This document shows, in pieces, positions 48,248 to 52,284 of a stretch of 52,284 bases of DNA. The notes beneath the pieces are model-generated. The model saw only the letters and a program-made list of their open reading frames with translations, had not been told where the DNA came from and made no database searches. Numbering within the stretch: the first letter of the stretch is position 1; each line of letters starts with the position of its first letter. The translations under genes and the position numbers were made by a program. The DNA is from Bacteroidaceae bacterium (GTDB taxonomy: Bacteria > Bacteroidota > Bacteroidia > Bacteroidales > Bacteroidaceae): positions 1 to 52,284 of the forward strand of contig JAGBYI010000004.1 of the NCBI GenBank assembly GCA_017628845.1, written 5' to 3'.

Positions 48248-49306
48248 TCAAAACCATTCTGCGATCTCCTTGCGTAGTATCCAGCCTGTTGCTGCAATTG
48301 TAGATAGGAATAGCATGGCAATGACGAACATCAGACGCTTAGGGCCTGCTGGTTTTACAGGTACTGTGGCGCATTTCAGTGTGGTGAATGCAGGAGTGTT
48401 TTCCTGTATCTTGGCTTGTGCCTCCTCCATTCGCGTTGTCATGATGTTGTACAATTGTTGCTTTACGGTCATTTCGCTCTCCAATGCCATTTGTTCGGTT
48501 TGGTAGCTTGAACGGTGGGCATTGCTGTGCTTGTCAACAAATGTGCTGTACTCTATTCTGGCACTGTCGTATTCGCGTTTTGCTTTTTCTGTCAGGTCTT
48601 TGTAGTACTCGTAGTCGTTTTTGGCTTTTTTGGTCCTGTAATTGATGATGAAATCTTGCAGGTGCATCATGGCGCTGTCTGCCAATAGTGCGCAGACCAG
48701 TGGGTCTTGGGCCGTCACTGTTATAGTAACAACATCAGTGGCTTTGCTGTATGTACACTTTATAGCATCGCTTACCATTGTCTTTACTTCGTCTGTTATC
48801 GCATTCAGACGGAAATAGTCAAACCGTTTTCCGTTTTTGCCGGGTACAACAAGTGTATCTTTCTTTTGGATTAATGAACTTATCTTATCCTTGGTCCATA
48901 GAAGGGGGAGCAGATAAGGATTAGCCTTTTGGTATTTTGTCAGGTATGTGAAGTAGTCGGTAGTGATGGATTGGTCCTTTGTCGTGACTTGAATGTCAAA
49001 CATATCTACAACGAAATCTGTAGACTCAAAGATGTCTGGATATAATTGTGGGTAAATGGCGTCACTTGACGACATGCTGCCGACATTCAGTCCAAAACTG
49101 GCGGCTAACGAGGCAAGTCCGCCACCGCTTTTGCCATCGGTAGACTCCGGTGCCAGAGATACGGAGCAAGTGTAGTATCTTGGTTGGGGAAAGATCCATG
49201 CACATGCAAGGATGAATACAACAATCCATACCTTTATATATAATCCCTTTTTCTTCCAAACCTTCTTGGCTAAGGAGGGAATGTCAAGTCTGTTGTCTGT
49301 AATCAT
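48248..49306 (-). CDS. Wzz-type chain-length determinant
   Basis: A 352-residue inner-membrane protein with two hydrophobic segments (near residues 23-40 and 325-345) and a large periplasmic domain with a coiled coil at about 215-310. The first loop carries GGGLASLAASFGLNVGSMSS, a Gly/Ser-rich phrase usual in the family. There is no kinase domain, unlike the Wzc at 30987. It would set polymer length for the Wzy next to it. It lies 24 bases after the SLBB exporter gene, and 117 bases separate it from the polymerase gene. Confidence 0.88.
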   Translation of the reverse strand: MITDNRLDIPSLAKKVWKKKGLYIKVWIVVFILACAWIFPQPRYYTCSVSLAPESTDGKSGGGLASLAASFGLNVGSMSSSDAIYPQLYPDIFESTDFVVDMFDIQVTTKDQSITTDYFTYLTKYQKANPYLLPLLWTKDKISSLIQKKDTLVVPGKNGKRFDYFRLNAITDEVKTMVSDAIKCTYSKATDVVTITVTAQDPLVCALLADSAMMHLQDFIINYRTKKAKNDYEYYKDLTEKAKREYDSARIEYSTFVDKHSNAHRSSYQTEQMALESEMTVKQQLYNIMTTRMEEAQAKIQENTPAFTTLKCATVPVKPAGPKRLMFVIAMLFLSTIAATGWILRKEIAEWF

Positions 49307-49330
49307 TATGTGAGAAAATCAGAAAGTCCG

Positions 49331-51820
49331 TTATTTAATAGCATTCAACAAGGCTACGATTACGCTGGCCAGGGCGGCAATACCGGAGCCGATGCCTATG
49401 ATTTCTGTTGTGGATAGTTTCTTCTTGTTGTTCTTCTGTGGTACGACAATTTCCATGCCCGGTTCAATATCCTTAACTGAGTTGCTTCCCAATTTAACAA
49501 TCGAACCATTGGCATTTATGCCATATACCTTTCTCTTAGAGGCATTGCTGCTGTAGCCGCCGGCATGGTGGATGTAGTATGCAAGGTTGCGTCCCTTCTC
49601 AAAACCCATGCTCACGGGATACATCACCTCGCCGCTGATTTTAATAATGTTGGTGTATTGGGGAACAGAGAGAACGTCTCCTTCGCGAAGCGGGATGTCG
49701 TCATCGGAACCAGGGTTGGCCATGGCTTTTTCCAGATTGATGGCAACGGGGAATGTGTTTGAGGTGTTGATCTTTAGGGATAGAAGAGAGTCAGCAATCT
49801 GCATGTTCATATCCTTGCCTTCCTTGAGGCCGTTCTCGTAGAGCTTTATCTGTGCCTTCAGGTTGGCTTGGTCGCGTTGCTCCATTTCTTCCTGAGTCAT
49901 GAGGCGTAGCAGTTTGGCTCCACGGCTATACGCTTCGTCTGTGAGACCTCCGCAGGCCTTTATCAGGTCGGAGAGTCTGAAGTTTTTGTTGGTCAGAGAG
50001 TATTGTCCTTCAAAGTTGACTTCGCCTTCAACCGTTATGACGCGCTGCTCTTCGTATGACGGGCTTTTGCGAACCACCACGATGTCGTATGGCTCCAGGA
50101 AAAAGGTGGTGTCCTCTTGTATGGAGAAGTTTTCGTCCAGTGAGAAGCTGAAGTTGATGGCACTGTTGGCACCTGCCAGGGAAGATTTGTTGTCGCGTAT
50201 GCGGCGGAATACGTCTACTCTTGCCAGCGAGCCTGCTTCGGTGAGGCCGCCTGTTTGCAGGATAATGTCCTGGATGGTGGTGTTGTCGGCAAAGGGGTAC
50301 TGACCGGGGTATGTAACTTCTCCCTTAACGTCAATTACTCTCTCGCCCAGCATTTCGGATTTGCTGGGGATGAAGAGCACGTCGTTCTTTTTGAGGGGAA
50401 TGTCGCTGGTGGTGCCGGCTATGATGCCGTGTATGTCAACGTTGATCATGCGTAGTGTCAGGTCGTCGTTCTCTCGGTGCATGATGGCCCTGCCTTCGTA
50501 GGCATCCTCGCTCAGTCCTTCTGCCGCCAGGAGCAGGTCGCGCACGCTCTGTATTTTGCCTCCGAGTTCAAAGAGGCCGGGGTGCTTGGCGGCACCTCTT
50601 ACCTCCACCTTGTTGCTGAAACGTGCTCTGATGCTGTCCACCTCTATCATGTCCTCGTCGGCCATGGCAAAGCTGCCCATCTGGAATTCGTCGATGGTGT
50701 GTATGCTGTACTCTTCTCCCGACTTGCGTGTAAGGCGGACGTTCTTGGTGTAGGCATTGCCGGTGAAGGAACCGGCATAGTTAAGCAGGTCCTTGACGGT
50801 TTCCGATTTCTTCATTTCATACCACATGGGGCGCTTCACGTTGCCCTTGATCTGTACCAGACAGTCGTATGCTCCCACGACGATGACGTCGTTGTCCTCC
50901 AGGCGGATGTCGCCACGGCTGTTGCCGTTCAGTATGTAGTCATAGACGTCTATCGTGCTGATGTTCTTTCCTCCACGGTACACTTTGATGTCGCGCAGGG
51001 TACCAATCTTGCTGATGCCGCCTGCCATGTACAGGGCGTTGAAGGCGGTGGAGAGACTGCTCAGGGTATATGTGCCTGGCACTTTCACTTCGCCCATGAC
51101 CTGTACCTGAATGCTTCGGGTTTCGGTGAGCGAAAGGTCAATGCTACAATCGCTGTAGTACTGACCCAATTTGTTGCTGAGCATGCTTTTGGCACGCTCA
51201 ACGCTCAGTCCCGCCAATTTGATGGGGCCAATGCTTTCCACCACGATGTATCCGTCGGAGGAAACTTCTCCCTCGATGGTTTGCTGGCTGGCTCCCCAAA
51301 TGTTTATGGTGACCATGTCGCCGGGACCTATGGTATAGTTGGCAGGAGTTGCCAGGTTTGCCGATGGTTGGAAGGTGAGGTTCTTGGCATTGAAGATGTT
51401 CCTGCCGAAAACCTGGCGCTGGTCTTCCTCGGTAATGCCCAGGATGCCGTCACTGCTTTCGCCAACGAATTCTTCGTCGCTCGTGTTCAGGCCCAGTTCC
51501 TCGGCACGGCTCTGTGATGCATCCATGCCCAGTTCTTCATCTTCCGCTCCCTTATTGTTCTTCTTGCCCTTTTTGTCTTCTTTTTTGCCGCTTTCATTGG
51601 CTTCGTCGCGAAGTTTCTCTGCTTTTTTGCGTACTCGCTGCAACTGGGTGGTTGTAACGCCCTTCTTCAGCAGTTCGGTGGCCATCTTCTGTTGGGATGT
51701 ACCCTTCTGGGTTTCTGTAGCCAGATACTTCAGCACCTGGTCGTCTGTCATTGATGATTGTGCCATCGCACTCATGCTGATGAGCAGGATGGTGGCAAAG
51801 GCAATGAGTTTGTTTTTCAT
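49331..51820 (-). CDS. SLBB-domain polysaccharide exporter
   Basis: An 829-residue exported protein. MKNKLIAFATILLISMSAMA is a signal peptide with no lipobox. A Lys/Glu-rich stretch (KKEDKKGKKNNKG) follows. The poly-export domain begins GPGDMVTINIWGASQQTIEG. Six SLBB-type repeats follow, each with a V-x-G-x-V-x-x-P-G-x-Y pattern (for example VQVMGEVKVPGTYTLSSLS). A hydrophobic C-terminal helix (IGIGSGIAALASVIVALLNAI) ends it. Family members form the outer-membrane exit channel. I start at 51820; the frame runs on to 51970 but would pass through the promoter. This is a second Wza-like protein in the window. Confidence 0.9.
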   Translation of the reverse strand: MKNKLIAFATILLISMSAMAQSSMTDDQVLKYLATETQKGTSQQKMATELLKKGVTTTQLQRVRKKAEKLRDEANESGKKEDKKGKKNNKGAEDEELGMDASQSRAEELGLNTSDEEFVGESSDGILGITEEDQRQVFGRNIFNAKNLTFQPSANLATPANYTIGPGDMVTINIWGASQQTIEGEVSSDGYIVVESIGPIKLAGLSVERAKSMLSNKLGQYYSDCSIDLSLTETRSIQVQVMGEVKVPGTYTLSSLSTAFNALYMAGGISKIGTLRDIKVYRGGKNISTIDVYDYILNGNSRGDIRLEDNDVIVVGAYDCLVQIKGNVKRPMWYEMKKSETVKDLLNYAGSFTGNAYTKNVRLTRKSGEEYSIHTIDEFQMGSFAMADEDMIEVDSIRARFSNKVEVRGAAKHPGLFELGGKIQSVRDLLLAAEGLSEDAYEGRAIMHRENDDLTLRMINVDIHGIIAGTTSDIPLKKNDVLFIPSKSEMLGERVIDVKGEVTYPGQYPFADNTTIQDIILQTGGLTEAGSLARVDVFRRIRDNKSSLAGANSAINFSFSLDENFSIQEDTTFFLEPYDIVVVRKSPSYEEQRVITVEGEVNFEGQYSLTNKNFRLSDLIKACGGLTDEAYSRGAKLLRLMTQEEMEQRDQANLKAQIKLYENGLKEGKDMNMQIADSLLSLKINTSNTFPVAINLEKAMANPGSDDDIPLREGDVLSVPQYTNIIKISGEVMYPVSMGFEKGRNLAYYIHHAGGYSSNASKRKVYGINANGSIVKLGSNSVKDIEPGMEIVVPQKNNKKKLSTTEIIGIGSGIAALASVIVALLNAIK

Positions 51821-51926
51821 ATCTGTGTTTTGTTCTTGTTTCCTTGGTTGGGGTAGAGTGTAGTGTTCTCTTGGTATAGAACGTTGGATGTTCCTTATAT
51901 ATTGCCCTTTAGGGACAATATCATGG

Positions 51927-51934
51927 CAAAGATA
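51927..51934 (-). promoter_or_regulatory. -7 box (TATCTTTG) of the SLBB exporter operon
   Basis: TATCTTTG on the minus strand, followed by CCATG, lies 106 bases before the start codon, so the leader would be about 100 bases. No good -33 TTTG was seen. Confidence 0.6.
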
Positions 51935-52016
51935 GGAAAAATGTGTTGAATTGCCATAGTGTGTTGGCATTTTCTATGCCTCTATGTGTGGTGGGGTGGT
52001 GATTTCTTTGTATAAA

Positions 52017-52048
52017 TTTGTTTTTTCGCTCACTTATTCGTACCTTTG
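52017..52048 (+). promoter_or_regulatory. Bacteroidetes-type promoter of tmRNA
   Basis: TTTG at 52017-52020, a 20-base spacer and TACCTTTG at 52041-52048 match the consensus. The spacer contains TTTCGCTCACTTATTCG, close to that of the proS promoter. The RNA starts about 16 bases later. Confidence 0.85.
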
Positions 52049-52064
52049 CGCACATATTGACATT

Positions 52065-52284
52065 GGGGCTGACATGGATTTGACAGCAGGATGAGATGTC
52101 ATGTAAGCACGCAGAGAGTTGTTGGCCGCTCTCTATAATATCTGACCTTCAAGAATTTATCTGGCGAAAACACTTACGCTCTCGCTGCCTAATCGAAGTA
52201 CAGTAGATTACCGGCTTAATTTCGGCACCAGGTGCTGAAACGGGATGTCACTCTGAGGTTCACGCCCTGAAACTCTCAGGCTCA
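52065..52284 (+). ncRNA. ssrA: tmRNA, 5' part, cut by window end
   Basis: The RNA that rescues stalled ribosomes by adding a degradation tag. GGGGCTGACATGGATTTGACA is its 5' end, with the tRNA-like acceptor start. The tag frame is at 52163-52192 and reads GENTYALAA then stop, a normal Bacteroidales tag. The 3' half, with the rest of the tRNA-like domain, lies beyond the window. The 5' block reads ATTTGAC where many tmRNAs have TTCGAC. Confidence 0.95.

Overview
The window looks like a chromosome segment of a member of the Bacteroidales, most likely Prevotella-like. This rests on TAnnTTTG promoter boxes, some with TTTG 19-20 bp upstream; a tmRNA whose tag reads GENTYALAA; a bacterial type A RNase P RNA; a T9SS plug (DUF5103) protein and a PorZ-like T9SS protein; SLBB/Wza exporters; and FimB/Mfa2-like and lipocalin-like lipoproteins. 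I see no rRNA, tRNA or CRISPR array. The window opens in a partial IS3-type transposase and ends inside tmRNA.

Layout. (1) 1-12.9 kb is mostly plus-strand housekeeping: proS, two AmpG-like MFS transporters, coaX, mtgA, an AAA/DUF4143 ATPase, nifJ and an MscS channel. Two gaps here (1807-2259 and 4773-5447) are packed with hairpin-forming repeats. (2) 13.0-21.4 kb holds two plus-strand GT2 glycosyltransferases. They converge on a long minus-strand run that reads secreted small protein, HprK-like kinase, S24/S26-like peptidase, PqqD-like protein, TRIC-type channel, T9SS plug protein, Wzx flippase and a GT-B glycosyltransferase. (3) 21.5-24.9 kb holds an HtrA protease (minus), RNase P RNA and a BrkB-family membrane protein (plus). 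(4) 25.0-30.8 kb is a minus-strand cluster: a degenerate sugar-transferase-like membrane protein, an unknown protein, a coiled-coil protein, ZapA, RNase Y, a HAD phosphatase, a Wza-type lipoprotein and a FimB/Mfa2-like lipoprotein. (5) 31.0-37.8 kb is a plus-strand operon of Wzc-type tyrosine kinase, PorZ-like protein, Wzi-like porin and a lipocalin-like lipoprotein. (6) 37.8-51.8 kb is a surface-polysaccharide locus: an acyltransferase, a fused WecA-like/GT4 protein, two GT32s, a Wzx, a GT2, a GT4, an EpsG-type polymerase, a Wzz-type copolymerase and an SLBB exporter. tmRNA follows.

Taken together the window is dominated by making, polymerising and exporting a surface glycan, side by side with two T9SS components. 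In Porphyromonas the T9SS attaches cargo to anionic LPS and PorZ binds that LPS, so shared function is plausible here but is inferred. The most unusual points are these: a WecA-fold domain that has lost its catalytic aspartates and is fused to a GT4 enzyme; a second polyprenyl-transferase-like protein that also lacks its catalytic core; a kinase/peptidase/PqqD trio that resembles a peptide-modification system without an obvious precursor; an AAA ATPase with a natural Glu-to-Gln change in Walker B; and the repeat mosaics, one of which is read in frame inside a transporter gene.
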